This document shows, piece after piece, positions 1 to 8,468 of a stretch of 64,000 bases of DNA (positions are counted from its first letter, which is position 1; each line of letters opens with the position of its first letter). Location of the stretch: contig NZ_JARNTV010000009.1 of assembly GCF_029433115.1 (NCBI RefSeq), forward strand, positions 1-64,000, in the 5' to 3' direction. The stretch comes from Sphingomonas sp. AOB5 (GTDB taxonomy: Bacteria > Pseudomonadota > Alphaproteobacteria > Sphingomonadales > Sphingomonadaceae). A program made the translations under genes and the position numbers. The notes under the pieces were generated by a model that did no database searches, was not told where the DNA came from, and saw only the letters and a list, made by a program, of their open reading frames with translations.

Positions 1-97
1 GCAGAACAAGGCCGCAAGCGACGGCAAGACGCCCGACCTCCAAAAGCTCGTCGCCAAGGGACAAACCTGGTTGGTGGCGGAGACGGCCGATGCCTGA
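1..97 (+). CDS. C-terminal fragment of an unidentified protein (truncated by window start)
   Basis: An open frame enters from the left edge and ends at TGA 95-97. The last residues include LVAKGQTWLVAETADA. I do not recognise the family from about 31 residues. Its stop lies inside the next gene, whose ATG is at 90, so the two overlap by 8 bases and are probably translationally coupled. The window shows only the tail. Confidence 0.5.
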   Translation, partial: QNKAASDGKTPDLQKLVAKGQTWLVAETADA

Positions 98-329
98 GGC
101 CCCACGCGAACCGCGGCAGAGCATCATCCAGAAATACGGCTACACCTGGAAGGCGTATTTCATCGCACTTGTGCTGCTGCCGCCGGCCGCGATCCTGATC
201 CCGCTGAAGATCCCGCATGTCGCGATGCCGTGGCGCGCCGGTGCCGCGCTGATGGTGATCCTGATCCATGGCGCGATTCTGGCGGGCGGCCTCACCCTGC
301 TCGCCGAGCTGTTCGGGGGCGAGGACTAG
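90..329 (+). CDS. Small inner-membrane protein, 79 aa, unknown function
   Basis: A 79-residue protein with a basic N-terminus and two hydrophobic stretches (about residues 22-41 and 48-70) separated by a short polar loop, ending in an acidic tail (GGED). This predicts a two-pass inner-membrane protein. It overlaps the upstream reading frame by 8 bases, which supports real translation. Its stop and that of the convergent TssA-like gene share the palindrome CTAG (326-329). I do not recognise the family. Proximity to a type VI secretion gene is suggestive only. Confidence 0.6.
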   Translation: MPEAPREPRQSIIQKYGYTWKAYFIALVLLPPAAILIPLKIPHVAMPWRAGAALMVILIHGAILAGGLTLLAELFGGED

Positions 330-1081
330 CCTCCCGCGCGGGCAGCGGAAACGAAGTGGCCGATACCGGTAATGGCCTCGTCCAGATTGGCGAGGCTCGG
401 GCTTTCCGGACCGCATAGCCGGTCCAGCGTCGCGCCGAGACTGGCGAGAATCGCGGCCGCACGATCCATTTCGCTGGCGACTGCATCCAGCAGCGCCACG
501 TCGGTATGTGCGGCACAGTCGCGGATCATCGCGAGGCTCGGGCGATCCAGTGGCATTTGGGGATCCGCCTCGCGCAACCGTTCATATGCCTGTGCGGCCT
601 TATAGTCCGACCAGCTGTAGCGGCGTCCGGGATCGGCGGCATCGATGACCACCGGCACCGCAGACAAGGCAACCGGTATCCGCCTGTCCAGCCATGCGAT
701 CACGTTGAGGCGGTACTCACTGCCGGGTTCAACGTCGCTTCGGGGATAGAGCTGGCCCCAGTAACGGGCGCACAATCCTTCGACCAACGCCAGCCCGGGC
801 GCCAACCCTGCAAAGCCATGGATCCGGATCCAGGCTTCGCAGAGATAGGCGGCGATCTGGAGATCCTTCGAACGCGCGATGAGCGTCGCGACCGCCAGGT
901 CCTCGACCCTCTTCCAGTCGGCACGCTTCAGCTCGTGTTCCCATGGGCCGCGCGGAAGCGACGGGTCGTCCTCGCGCCGCGCGTCCCGGATCGCGGCATA
1001 TATCTCGCTCGCGTCCTCCCCCGCCGGGTCCGGTCCCGGCAGGGCTTCGAGCAAGGTCGCGATGACGGGATCGAAGGTCAT
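326..1081 (-). CDS. tssA: Type VI secretion TssA/ImpA-family protein (short form)
   Basis: The 251-residue product matches the ImpA N-terminal domain of TssA proteins: an early PDPAGED motif, then WKRVEDLA, SKDLQIAAYL, a GFAGLAPGL motif and YWGQLYP. TssA proteins act in assembly of the type VI secretion baseplate and sheath. The protein is shorter than long-form TssA and lacks the extended C-terminal region, so it is a short-form member or a divergent homologue. I start at 1081, where GGAAGAG lies about 7 bases upstream, rather than at the longer open frame reaching 1159. No other secretion gene is visible, so the rest of the locus would lie to the left. Confidence 0.72.
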   Translation of the reverse strand: MTFDPVIATLLEALPGPDPAGEDASEIYAAIRDARREDDPSLPRGPWEHELKRADWKRVEDLAVATLIARSKDLQIAAYLCEAWIRIHGFAGLAPGLALVEGLCARYWGQLYPRSDVEPGSEYRLNVIAWLDRRIPVALSAVPVVIDAADPGRRYSWSDYKAAQAYERLREADPQMPLDRPSLAMIRDCAAHTDVALLDAVASEMDRAAAILASLGATLDRLCGPESPSLANLDEAITGIGHFVSAARAGG

Positions 1082-1165
1082 GTGATCGCTCTTCCGCGGC
1101 TGTCGGGCGATCACGGTATCAGCGCTGTCGTTACGGCTCCATACTGGTTCCGGCGGCATCCTGGC

Positions 1166-3523
1166 TCAGAAGCGGGTTCCGAGCTGGATGCCGATGGTGC
1201 GCGGGCGATTGACCGAGACGCTGGTCGGGCGGAAATCGAGCTTGCCGCCGACCAGAATCGGCGTGCCCGTATTGCCCTGGATCGCCTGATACTGGATCTC
1301 GTTGGTGAGATTGTCGACGAAGGCGGTGAGCGACCAATGCTCGCCTTCCAGCCCCACGCGCAGATTGACGAAATTCTGCTCGCCCAGCCGGCTCGACGGA
1401 TAGTTTTGCGACAGGGCGAAGCGCGGGCCGATATACTGGTACGAGAAGGTGCCGGTGAGCGAGATGCCGTCGCCGATCGGCTGGCGCAGATCGACGCCCG
1501 CGGCCGCCGCCCATTTCGGCGTGTTGACCGGTTGCGCGCCCTTCTGGAGATCCTGGGTGAAGCCGAGCCCGGCCAGCGTTGCGGGGTTGGCGAGCGCGGC
1601 CCCGCTCTGGAACGACGCATCCTGCCAGGTGCCGCTGAGATAGAAATTGAGGCCACGTGCCGCGCGCCAGCTCGACTGCAGCTCGACGCCGAAAATCTCT
1701 AGGTCCGGGCCGTTGAGGGTCAGGACGAAGGGATTGGCGGTCAGGATCTGCGGATCGCGGAAATCGGTGTGAAATGCCGACAGGTTGAAGGTGACGGCAT
1801 TGTTCGCCCAGCGCGTCTTGGCGCCCACCTCGAACGTCAGCACCTGATCCTCGCGGAACGAGCGCGCGGCTGCGAACCGGGTGAGACTCGGCGGCGTGCC
1901 GGCACCGCGCAGTGCCGACGTGAACGGATTGAGATTGCCGTTGCGCACCCCGGTCGCGACGCTGGCATAGAGCATCGCATCGTCGCCGACGTCATATTCG
2001 ATCGCGGCGCGGGGCAGGAACTTGGAGAGCTGGAACGATTCCTCCAGCGGGATGCCGGCGGCCACCGCGGTGGCGTTCACGTCCGCGATCACGAAGGGCG
2101 GGGCGAGGCCGGTCGGGCCGCCGCCGAACGCCGCAATCGACTGGATCGAGACGCTGGTGATCTTCTCATCGACATAGCGGATACCGGCGATGAAGCGCAG
2201 CCGGTCGCTGGCGCGGAAGGTGGCTTCGACAAAGCCCGAGATCTGCCGGGAATCGACCGACCCGGCCTGACCGATCAGCGTCGTGCCGCCGGCCGGCGTG
2301 GTGAAGGGCGCGAACTCGGGCGCGCTGGTGGTGAGATACGCCACATAGCTGGCGTCCTGATAGTAAAGGCCGCCGATCAGATCGAACGGGCCGCCCAGAT
2401 CGGTCGCGAAGCGCAGTTCCTGGGTGAAGCTCTCATCGTCGGCATTCGACCGGCCGGTGGCGGTGAGGCGGGTCGTGAAGAGGCCGAACGCCGCGGCCGA
2501 TTGGGCGTCGTAGAACTCGTCCTTGCGGCTGCGCGTATACCGGCCGGTGATCGAGGTGAGCGTGACCGGGCCGGCGTCATATTCGACCCTGCCGCTATAG
2601 AGTTCGAAATTGTCGTGGTTGCTGCCGCGCACCGGCGTGGAGAGCGTCAGCGCGTCGATCCGGGCGGGCGGCGCATCGACTTCATAAGTGCCGCCGAACT
2701 CGTCGCGGCCGGCAAAGGCCATCAGTCGGATCGACAGGCTGTCCGTGGGTTTCCACAGCAGGACGGCGCGGCCGCTGAACGCGCGATAATCGTTGAAATT
2801 CTCGATGCCGAGCCGGGGATTGTCGATGAAGCCGTCATCCTTGCGGTAATTGACCACGGCGCGGATGCCGAGCCGGTCGGGCACGAGGATGAAGGATGTC
2901 GCGGCCGACGCAGAGACGTTGGCGCCGCCCTGATCGGTGAAGGACAGGCTCGACTGGAACACCATGTCCGAGATGGCTGCGCCGCCAAGCTGCGGATCGC
3001 GTGAGAAATAGCGGATCGTGCCGCCGACCGAGCCTTCGCCGAACAGGGTCGGCTGGGGGCCGCGCAGGACCTCGATACGGTCGAAGTCGAAATAGTTGAA
3101 GTCGCGCTGGCTCGCGGTCGCGGCGGCGACGGGAATGTCGTCGAGGAACTGGCTGACCAGCGGACCCGAGCCGCCCAGATCGGACAGGCGCGGGCTGACG
3201 CCGTTGGAAATGCCGCGGACGCTCACATCGTTCTGGCTGGGGCCGCGATCGATCGTCGACAGGCCGGGCGTGCGGCGGGCGATGTCCTCGAAATCGTCGA
3301 TACCTTCGCGGGCGATGGCGCTGCCGTCGATCGCCGAGACGCTGCCGCCGATATCCTGCACGCTCTCCGCACGGAAGCGCGCGGTGACGACGATATCCTC
3401 GTTCCGGTCCTGCGCGGCATCTTCCTGCCGGTCCTGGGCATGGGCCTGCGTCGTGCAGATCGAGGTGCAAAGCGCGAGAAAGCTGGCGGTCAACAGGGCG
3501 CGACCCGTGGTCCGGTGCATCAT
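1166..3523 (-). CDS. TonB-dependent outer-membrane receptor 1
   Basis: A 785-residue TonB-dependent receptor that would import a large substrate across the outer membrane using TonB energy. A signal peptide of about 30 residues ends TTQAHAQ. The TonB box DIVVTAR follows, then a plug with GISNGVSPR and RIEVLRGPQPTLFGEGSVGG, and a beta-barrel ending in Phe (GIQLGTRF). I start at 3523 because ACGGGAGG lies 9 bases upstream; ATG 3532 directly abuts that site. The promoter carries a TGTYACTC dyad at 3581-3598 between a TTGACA box and the gene. It is divergent from the serine hydrolase at 3660. The ligand cannot be read from sequence. Confidence 0.93.
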   Translation of the reverse strand: MMHRTTGRALLTASFLALCTSICTTQAHAQDRQEDAAQDRNEDIVVTARFRAESVQDIGGSVSAIDGSAIAREGIDDFEDIARRTPGLSTIDRGPSQNDVSVRGISNGVSPRLSDLGGSGPLVSQFLDDIPVAAATASQRDFNYFDFDRIEVLRGPQPTLFGEGSVGGTIRYFSRDPQLGGAAISDMVFQSSLSFTDQGGANVSASAATSFILVPDRLGIRAVVNYRKDDGFIDNPRLGIENFNDYRAFSGRAVLLWKPTDSLSIRLMAFAGRDEFGGTYEVDAPPARIDALTLSTPVRGSNHDNFELYSGRVEYDAGPVTLTSITGRYTRSRKDEFYDAQSAAAFGLFTTRLTATGRSNADDESFTQELRFATDLGGPFDLIGGLYYQDASYVAYLTTSAPEFAPFTTPAGGTTLIGQAGSVDSRQISGFVEATFRASDRLRFIAGIRYVDEKITSVSIQSIAAFGGGPTGLAPPFVIADVNATAVAAGIPLEESFQLSKFLPRAAIEYDVGDDAMLYASVATGVRNGNLNPFTSALRGAGTPPSLTRFAAARSFREDQVLTFEVGAKTRWANNAVTFNLSAFHTDFRDPQILTANPFVLTLNGPDLEIFGVELQSSWRAARGLNFYLSGTWQDASFQSGAALANPATLAGLGFTQDLQKGAQPVNTPKWAAAAGVDLRQPIGDGISLTGTFSYQYIGPRFALSQNYPSSRLGEQNFVNLRVGLEGEHWSLTAFVDNLTNEIQYQAIQGNTGTPILVGGKLDFRPTSVSVNRPRTIGIQLGTRF

Positions 3524-3580
3524 TTCAATCATCCTCCCGTCGCGGACGTCTCTCGTTCGGAGCCATCCTGCGATGCATAG

Positions 3581-3598
3581 TGTTACTCCGCAGTGACA
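3581..3598. promoter_or_regulatory. Dyad operator TGTTACTCCGCAGTGACA (receptor 1 promoter)
   Basis: An 18-base imperfect palindrome. On the minus strand it begins 5 bases after a TTGACA -35-like box (3609-3604) and covers the expected -10 position of receptor 1, so a bound protein would block transcription. The same dyad, TGTYACTC-N3-AGTRACA, is at 13381-13398 in front of receptor 2, beside a TetR gene. Confidence 0.6.
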
Positions 3599-3602
3599 GC
3601 TA

Positions 3603-3632
3603 TTGTCAACGATCACAAATATTGTTTACAAT
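3603..3632 (+). promoter_or_regulatory. Promoter and GntR-like operator for the hydrolase/GntR unit
   Basis: TTGTCA (3603-3608) and TACAAT (3627-3632), separated by 18 bases, form a plausible sigma-70 promoter for the gene at 3660. The -10 box lies inside the palindrome ATTGTTTACAAT (3621-3632). GntR/FadR-type operators often have the form TTGT-Nx-ACAA, so autoregulation by the GntR protein at 4964 is a reasonable inference. Confidence 0.5.
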
Positions 3633-3659
3633 AGTCGCAACGACACGGAGAGGGCCATA

Positions 3660-4967
3660 ATGGAAGAGTCGATCGGCCGGCGCGCATTCGGCGCCGCCTT
3701 TGCCGGAGCATGTCTGACTGCGATGCTGCCTGCGCCTGCCTTTGCAGTGGGAGGCGATCGCAAGGCCCTGATCGCTGCGCTCAACGCGTGGTTCGCGAAG
3801 ATTGTCGACAATGGCTGGGTCAGTGGCGCTGCCGTGCGGATCGTGCGGCCGGGCACGCGGACCGTCACCGTCATGCATGGCCTTGCCGATCGGGAGGCAA
3901 AGCTGCCGCTGAGCGAGGCGACGATCTACCGCATCTATTCGATGACCAAGCCGGTCACCGCGGCCTGCGTGATGGCGCTGGTCGATGACGGCAAGTTGAG
4001 CCTCGACCGGCCGATTCGCGACTTCCTGCCCGAGTTCGCCGAGCCGCAGGTGTTCGTGCGTTTCGATGACGACAGGCCGGTGACCGAACCGGCGCGGCGA
4101 CCGATCACGGTGCGGCATTTGCTGACGCACACATCGGGACTGAGCGAGAGCTTCAACAAGGGATTCGAGCCGACCGCGGACCTGTATCACCGCATGGGGC
4201 TGATCGCCGGGCAGTTCCGGCCGGCGCTGGGGATCGATTCGCTCAAGCGCTACAGCGAGGTGCTTGCGACGATTCCGTTGGCGTTCCAGCCGGGCGACAA
4301 ATGGCTTTACGGCAGCGGGCTGGAAGTCGCCGGGCGGCTGGTCGAGGCGGTTTCGGGCAAGGATTATGCGAGCTTCCTCGACGCCCGTATCCTGAAGCCG
4401 CTCGGCATGGCCGATACCAGCTTCGCGCTGCCGCAGGCCAAGCGCGCGCGGCTGGCGGCGATGTATGTCGCGGGACCCGAGGGCAGGACGGTCCGCCTCG
4501 ATCCGCCGCGGATTCCGGCATGGGGCGATAGCAGCGTCATTCCGATGGGAGGCAGCGGGCTCTTTTCGACGCTCGGCGATTATACGCGCTTCGTCCGCAT
4601 GCTGCTCGGCCATGGCGCGCTCGACGGCGTGCGCGTGCTCAGCCCGGCGTCGGTCCGGGCGATGATGACCAACCAGCTGCCGCCCGCGCTCGGCAATGCG
4701 CCGCTGAGCGCCGCGGCACGGTTCGGGCTTGGCGGCGAAGTGGCGGGGCTGGGCTTCGGTCTTGGCGGCTCGGTCCTCGTCGATCCGGCGGCTGCGGGCA
4801 GGATCGGCCATCGCGGCGAGTATGCCTGGGGCGGGGCGGCGAGCACCACCTTCTGGGCCGATCCGGTCACCCGCACCAGCGTGGTTCTGATGACTCAGAA
4901 GCTTCCGTCCGGCATCCACCCATTGCGCGACGAGCTGCGTCGCATTGCATATGGGAGCCTGACTTGA
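3660..4967 (+). CDS. Serine beta-lactamase/esterase-family hydrolase, exported
   Basis: A 435-residue member of the class C beta-lactamase/EstB esterase superfamily. The nucleophile motif SMTK is at residues 94-97, a Tyr motif appears as LYGSG, and a GHRGEYAWGG segment stands in the KTG-equivalent place. The N-terminus has a twin-arginine-like GRRAFGAAF segment and a hydrophobic stretch ending PAFA, so periplasmic export is likely. The start at 3660 has GGAGAG upstream. Its stop overlaps the TTG start of the GntR gene. In this family the usual activity is ester or amide hydrolysis, so a role in cleaving an imported ester is plausible but unproven. Confidence 0.85.
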   Translation: MEESIGRRAFGAAFAGACLTAMLPAPAFAVGGDRKALIAALNAWFAKIVDNGWVSGAAVRIVRPGTRTVTVMHGLADREAKLPLSEATIYRIYSMTKPVTAACVMALVDDGKLSLDRPIRDFLPEFAEPQVFVRFDDDRPVTEPARRPITVRHLLTHTSGLSESFNKGFEPTADLYHRMGLIAGQFRPALGIDSLKRYSEVLATIPLAFQPGDKWLYGSGLEVAGRLVEAVSGKDYASFLDARILKPLGMADTSFALPQAKRARLAAMYVAGPEGRTVRLDPPRIPAWGDSSVIPMGGSGLFSTLGDYTRFVRMLLGHGALDGVRVLSPASVRAMMTNQLPPALGNAPLSAAARFGLGGEVAGLGFGLGGSVLVDPAAAGRIGHRGEYAWGGAASTTFWADPVTRTSVVLMTQKLPSGIHPLRDELRRIAYGSLT

Positions 4968-5677
4968 ACCGCAAAACCGTCATTCCCGCCGACGATACGC
5001 CGACAGCCGAGCGTATCGCGGGCGAGATCGTGCGCCGCATCAACCAGGGCGAACTCGCCCCCGGTGCGCGGATCACCGAACAGGTGCTGGCCGATCAGTT
5101 CGCCACCAGCCGCGGACCGGTGCGCGACGCATTGAAGCTGCTGCAAGCGAAGGGCTGGGTCGAGATCGAACCGCGGATCGGGGCGCGCGTGGCTGCGCTC
5201 GATGGTTCGCCCAATCTCGAGAACATCCTGATCGCAGCCGCGATGCTCGGCCTGGCGTTTCGCTTCGCCGTGCAGAAAGCGAGCGACGAGCAGCTGGGCG
5301 ATTTCTTCGCGCGTGCGGGGCAAGTGATCGCGATCGGCAAGGCGCAAGGCACATCGCCGGACAGCTTTGCGCGGGCCGCAATCGAGGCGGGGAACTTCGC
5401 CATCGCCATCGCCGACAACCGGCGGATCGACGATGCGGTCGGGCCGGTGCCGCAGGGTGCGCTGTCCGGCTTCATCCCGATGAGCGTGCAGACCGAAGAA
5501 GCGATGGGCGAGGCGACCCAGCTGTGGATCGAACTGGCCGCCGCTTTCCGCATGCGCGACGCCGACACCGCCGAGCGGATCGGCCGCCAGATGACCGAGA
5601 CATCCTATCGCCGGATCCTGCGCTGGCAGGTTCAGCGCGACACCGATGTCCGGGCCAACGAATACCGGGGGGAATAA
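4964..5677 (+). CDS. GntR-family transcriptional regulator (FadR/FCD type)
   Basis: A 237-residue regulator. An N-terminal winged helix-turn-helix spans about residues 15-75 (ERIAGEIVRRINQGEL, LADQFATSRGPVRDALK), followed by a helical FCD-like ligand domain. The start is TTG at 4964, overlapping the hydrolase stop, with GGGAG six bases upstream; no later Met precedes the DNA-binding domain. Position between two serine hydrolases suggests local control. The candidate operator is ATTGTTTACAAT at 3621-3632. The effector is unknown. Confidence 0.87.
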   Translation: MNRKTVIPADDTPTAERIAGEIVRRINQGELAPGARITEQVLADQFATSRGPVRDALKLLQAKGWVEIEPRIGARVAALDGSPNLENILIAAAMLGLAFRFAVQKASDEQLGDFFARAGQVIAIGKAQGTSPDSFARAAIEAGNFAIAIADNRRIDDAVGPVPQGALSGFIPMSVQTEEAMGEATQLWIELAAAFRMRDADTAERIGRQMTETSYRRILRWQVQRDTDVRANEYRGE

Positions 5678-5699
5678 CCACCACGAAGAGGAGAGGAAG

Positions 5700-6881
5700 A
5701 TGCGACTTTCGAAGAAACTGGCCGGAGCGGCCCTGTTGTTTACGGCGAGCAGCGCCTTTGCCGCCTATGCGGTCAACGCAACGATGACCGCGCCGCCGCA
5801 AGGCCCGGGAACGGTACAGGTTTCGGCGAATGCGCCGCGGGGCGGAATTTCCGCCGGCGCTTCGCTGACGCTGGGATCGGCCCAGCCGCAGGACGCGGTC
5901 GACAAATGCGCCGCGATTCGATCGGCAGTCGATGCGGCCCGGCTTCAGGACGTCGCAGTCATCTTCGGAAACGCCGATGGCGAGGTCTGCCGCTACAAGA
6001 AGGGTGCGATCGAATATAACCAGAAGCTGGCACTGGCGTCGGCGACGAAGCTGCTGACCGGCATCCTGTCCTACCGCATGATCCAGGCGGGCAAGATCAC
6101 CGCGACCAGCAAGCCGCAGCAATATTTCGGCTACTGGACCAACAGCGCGAGCGACAACCGCAGCAAGATCACGCTGGAGCAGCTGCTGGCCTTCACCAGC
6201 GGGTTCAACACCAAGGACACCAACCTGCTGAGCTGCGTCTACAACAAGTTCACGACGCTCGATCTGTGCATCCGCCGCATCTACAACGGCAATATCGATA
6301 GCGTGCCGGGTGCCGTCTATTTCTATGGCCCGCATCACATGCAGGTCGCGGCCGGCATGCTCGATGCTGCGGACACTGGGGATTTCGGGGCGATCTTCGC
6401 GCGCTATGTCACCACGCCGCTGGGCCTGACAGATACCAGCTATGCACTGCAGAGCGCGGCCAATCCCTGGGCGGCGGCCGGTGGCGAGAGCACCGCGAAC
6501 GATTATGCGGTGATCATGCGGGCGCTGTTCAACGGTCAGCTGGTCACCAATCTCGACAATTTCTTCGCGCCGCGCACGCTGACCGCGACCAAGGGTGAAG
6601 TGCCGGCCGCGGTGCTCGCCAACAATGGCAGCCAGTGGGAATATGCGCAGGGTTCGTGGGTCGAGTGTGAGTACGGCACCGGCGGCGCCAATTATGCGAC
6701 GCAGTGCGCGACCGACAAGATCAACTCCTCGCCCGGCGCCTGGGGCTTCACGCCCTGGATCGATCGCAAGAACGGCTATTGGGCCGTGATCGCGACCGAG
6801 GACCATTCGAGCGGCGCGGAAAAGGGCATCGAACTCGAGCAGGTGCTTCAGCCGCTGATGGTGGCTGCGCTGCTGCTCTGA
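5700..6881 (+). CDS. Second SxxK serine hydrolase (beta-lactamase-like), secreted
   Basis: A 393-residue protein with a signal peptide (MRLSKKLAGAALLF... to about residue 24) and a beta-lactamase-like catalytic domain. SATK at residues 114-117 is the nucleophile/base motif. The usual YxN position appears as FYGPHH, which is atypical. Extra cysteines (about 70, 97 and later) suggest disulphides and periplasmic location. GAGGAGAGG lies just upstream of the ATG. It is distant in sequence from the hydrolase at 3660, so this does not look like a recent duplication. Confidence 0.8.
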   Translation: MRLSKKLAGAALLFTASSAFAAYAVNATMTAPPQGPGTVQVSANAPRGGISAGASLTLGSAQPQDAVDKCAAIRSAVDAARLQDVAVIFGNADGEVCRYKKGAIEYNQKLALASATKLLTGILSYRMIQAGKITATSKPQQYFGYWTNSASDNRSKITLEQLLAFTSGFNTKDTNLLSCVYNKFTTLDLCIRRIYNGNIDSVPGAVYFYGPHHMQVAAGMLDAADTGDFGAIFARYVTTPLGLTDTSYALQSAANPWAAAGGESTANDYAVIMRALFNGQLVTNLDNFFAPRTLTATKGEVPAAVLANNGSQWEYAQGSWVECEYGTGGANYATQCATDKINSSPGAWGFTPWIDRKNGYWAVIATEDHSSGAEKGIELEQVLQPLMVAALLL

Positions 6882-6901
6882 CCGGACAGACCCCCCGGCG
6901 G

Positions 6902-6934
6902 CCGGCGGCGAGGTGCATTCCACTTCGCCGCCGG
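6902..6934. terminator. Bidirectional hairpin between convergent units
   Basis: CCGGCGGCGA pairs with TCGCCGCCGG, extended by four inner pairs (one G-T) to a 14-bp stem with a 5-base loop. It lies between the hydrolase stop (6881) and the convergent small gene (6952). No U-run follows on either strand, so it is a terminator-like or transcript-stabilising hairpin. Confidence 0.5.
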
Positions 6935-6951
6935 TCTACGTTCGGAGGAAG

Positions 6952-7068
6952 TCATTTGGTGCGGAGCGGATCCTTGCGGCGGCGGTCGAGCGGACGAACC
7001 GGCCGGTGGCCGAACCAGCGGGCGCCGAAGCGCCCCGCCAGCGTGCCGAGGATCAGTGCGAGGAGCAT
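6952..7068 (-). CDS. 38-aa basic small protein coupled to the DUF1254 gene
   Basis: A short frame begins one base after the DUF1254/DUF1214 stop (TGA-A-ATG) and encodes 38 residues. A hydrophobic start (MLLALILGTLAGRFGAR) is followed by a strongly basic tail rich in Arg, Pro and Lys. The spacing implies translational coupling, and it could be a single-pass membrane or membrane-associated peptide. I do not recognise it. Chance coding in GC-rich DNA is possible. Confidence 0.45.
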   Translation of the reverse strand: MLLALILGTLAGRFGARWFGHRPVRPLDRRRKDPLRTK

Positions 7069-7069
7069 T

Positions 7070-8431
7070 TCACGGGGTGACCCGCTCCAGCGCAGGCACG
7101 CGCCACTTGCGTTCGAGCAGCGCGGTTTCGGGCAGATAGGCGCGCAGCGCGAGCCGCATCGGCCCGGCAGGCGCGGGCAGCCAGTTCGCGGCCATCGGAC
7201 CGGTGGGGCGTTCGTGCTGGATCAGGATGACCAGGCTGCCGTCTGGCTCGCGGACCAGACCCGGGGTGCGATCCCCGATCGAGAAGCGCCGGATCGGATT
7301 CTCGACCAGGAAATAGCGACCGTCCGGCTGGGGATCGTACATGGTCAGCGACCAGAACGCCTTGGCGGGCACGCCGCCGGGCGGCACGCGCCAGCGATAG
7401 GCATGGGCGCCCGACAGCCGCTCGCCGGCGCCATCGAAATTGGCGTGGAAATACATCGCTTCCTTCTCGCCCAGCGCAGCGATGCCGCCGAGTGCGATGA
7501 GCGAGCGCAGCCGGTCGTTGCGGCCGAACTCGCCGACGCCGCGCGGCTGATAGGTCCAGCCGCCCGCCACCAGATCGCGGAAGAGAAAGCCTTCGCGCAG
7601 GTCCTGATATGCGGCGGGCAAATAGGCGTTCCAGCGTGCGAGCAGTTCGGACGAAGGATTGTCGAGGCCGATGCCGAGCGAACGGAAGCGCGTCGCCCGC
7701 GCGGTTTCGCCGCGGCCGCCGGGCGAGCGGTTCAGCACTTCGCGCACGACCGCGAGGAAATTGCCCGCATCAGGCACGCCGGTCGTCGCGGCAGCGGTAT
7801 AGCCCCGCGCCGTGCGGGCCGCGCCGGGCACGCGCACCTGAATCTGTTCGAGCAGCGCCGTCGCGGCGGGCAGGTCGTCCGGACCTTCGACGAGGATGCG
7901 CGCGAGCATCCAGACATCGTTGGTCGAGGAACGCAGCAGCTTTACGCCCGCCGGAACGCGTCCGCGCCATTGCGGCCCGGCCAGCCAGAAGCGGCCGCCT
8001 TTGCCGCCGGTCGCGCGGGTGCCGATATAAGCGAAATTGTCGGTGAAGGCGTCCATGAACGCGACCGAGAAATAGCGCGACGGGATGTTCGGCACCTCGA
8101 TCTCGACCGGACCGCCGGAGAGTTCGAGGAAGGATGAGGCATAGATCGTGTCGTTGTTCGGCGCGGTGACGTTGCGCGATTTCTCGTCGGAAAGCTGCGC
8201 GCGGCGGGTAACGGTATTGAGCACGCCGGGGTTACCCAGCGAGCGGCCGAGCGCCTGTTCGGTCCGTGCGAATTCGTAGAGCGGGAAGGCGTAGTAGAAG
8301 GCGGCGCGCAGGGCCGCGCTGTCATCCTTTCCAAAGGCCATCGCGTCGGACCCTGCGAACGCGCCGGCCAACGGCAGCGCGGCAAGCCCTGTCATGAAGT
8401 GCCGCCGGGTGCCGGTGATGCCTTCGATCAT
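7070..8431 (-). CDS. DUF1254/DUF1214 domain protein, Tat-exported
   Basis: A 453-residue protein with a twin-arginine signal (TRRHFMTGLAALPLAG, cut near DAMA). The N-terminal half matches DUF1254: APNNDTIYASSFLELSGGPVEIEVP, then YFSVAFMDAFTDNF. The C-terminal part matches DUF1214: FWSLTMYDPQPDGRYFLVENPIRRFSIGD. These exported proteins have no settled function and are common in catabolic loci. The start at 8431 has AGGAGAAG upstream. Upstream comes an acyl-CoA ligase in the same orientation. Confidence 0.85.
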   Translation of the reverse strand: MIEGITGTRRHFMTGLAALPLAGAFAGSDAMAFGKDDSAALRAAFYYAFPLYEFARTEQALGRSLGNPGVLNTVTRRAQLSDEKSRNVTAPNNDTIYASSFLELSGGPVEIEVPNIPSRYFSVAFMDAFTDNFAYIGTRATGGKGGRFWLAGPQWRGRVPAGVKLLRSSTNDVWMLARILVEGPDDLPAATALLEQIQVRVPGAARTARGYTAAATTGVPDAGNFLAVVREVLNRSPGGRGETARATRFRSLGIGLDNPSSELLARWNAYLPAAYQDLREGFLFRDLVAGGWTYQPRGVGEFGRNDRLRSLIALGGIAALGEKEAMYFHANFDGAGERLSGAHAYRWRVPPGGVPAKAFWSLTMYDPQPDGRYFLVENPIRRFSIGDRTPGLVREPDGSLVILIQHERPTGPMAANWLPAPAGPMRLALRAYLPETALLERKWRVPALERVTP

Positions 8432-8468
8432 CGCTCTTCTCCTGACTTCTTCTCGTTGTTTGCGCCGA

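Noticed and set aside
506..1702. A 398-codon plus-strand frame overlapping tssA and receptor 1
   Set aside because: It runs antisense across two recognisable genes and their junction, with no ribosome site or motif.
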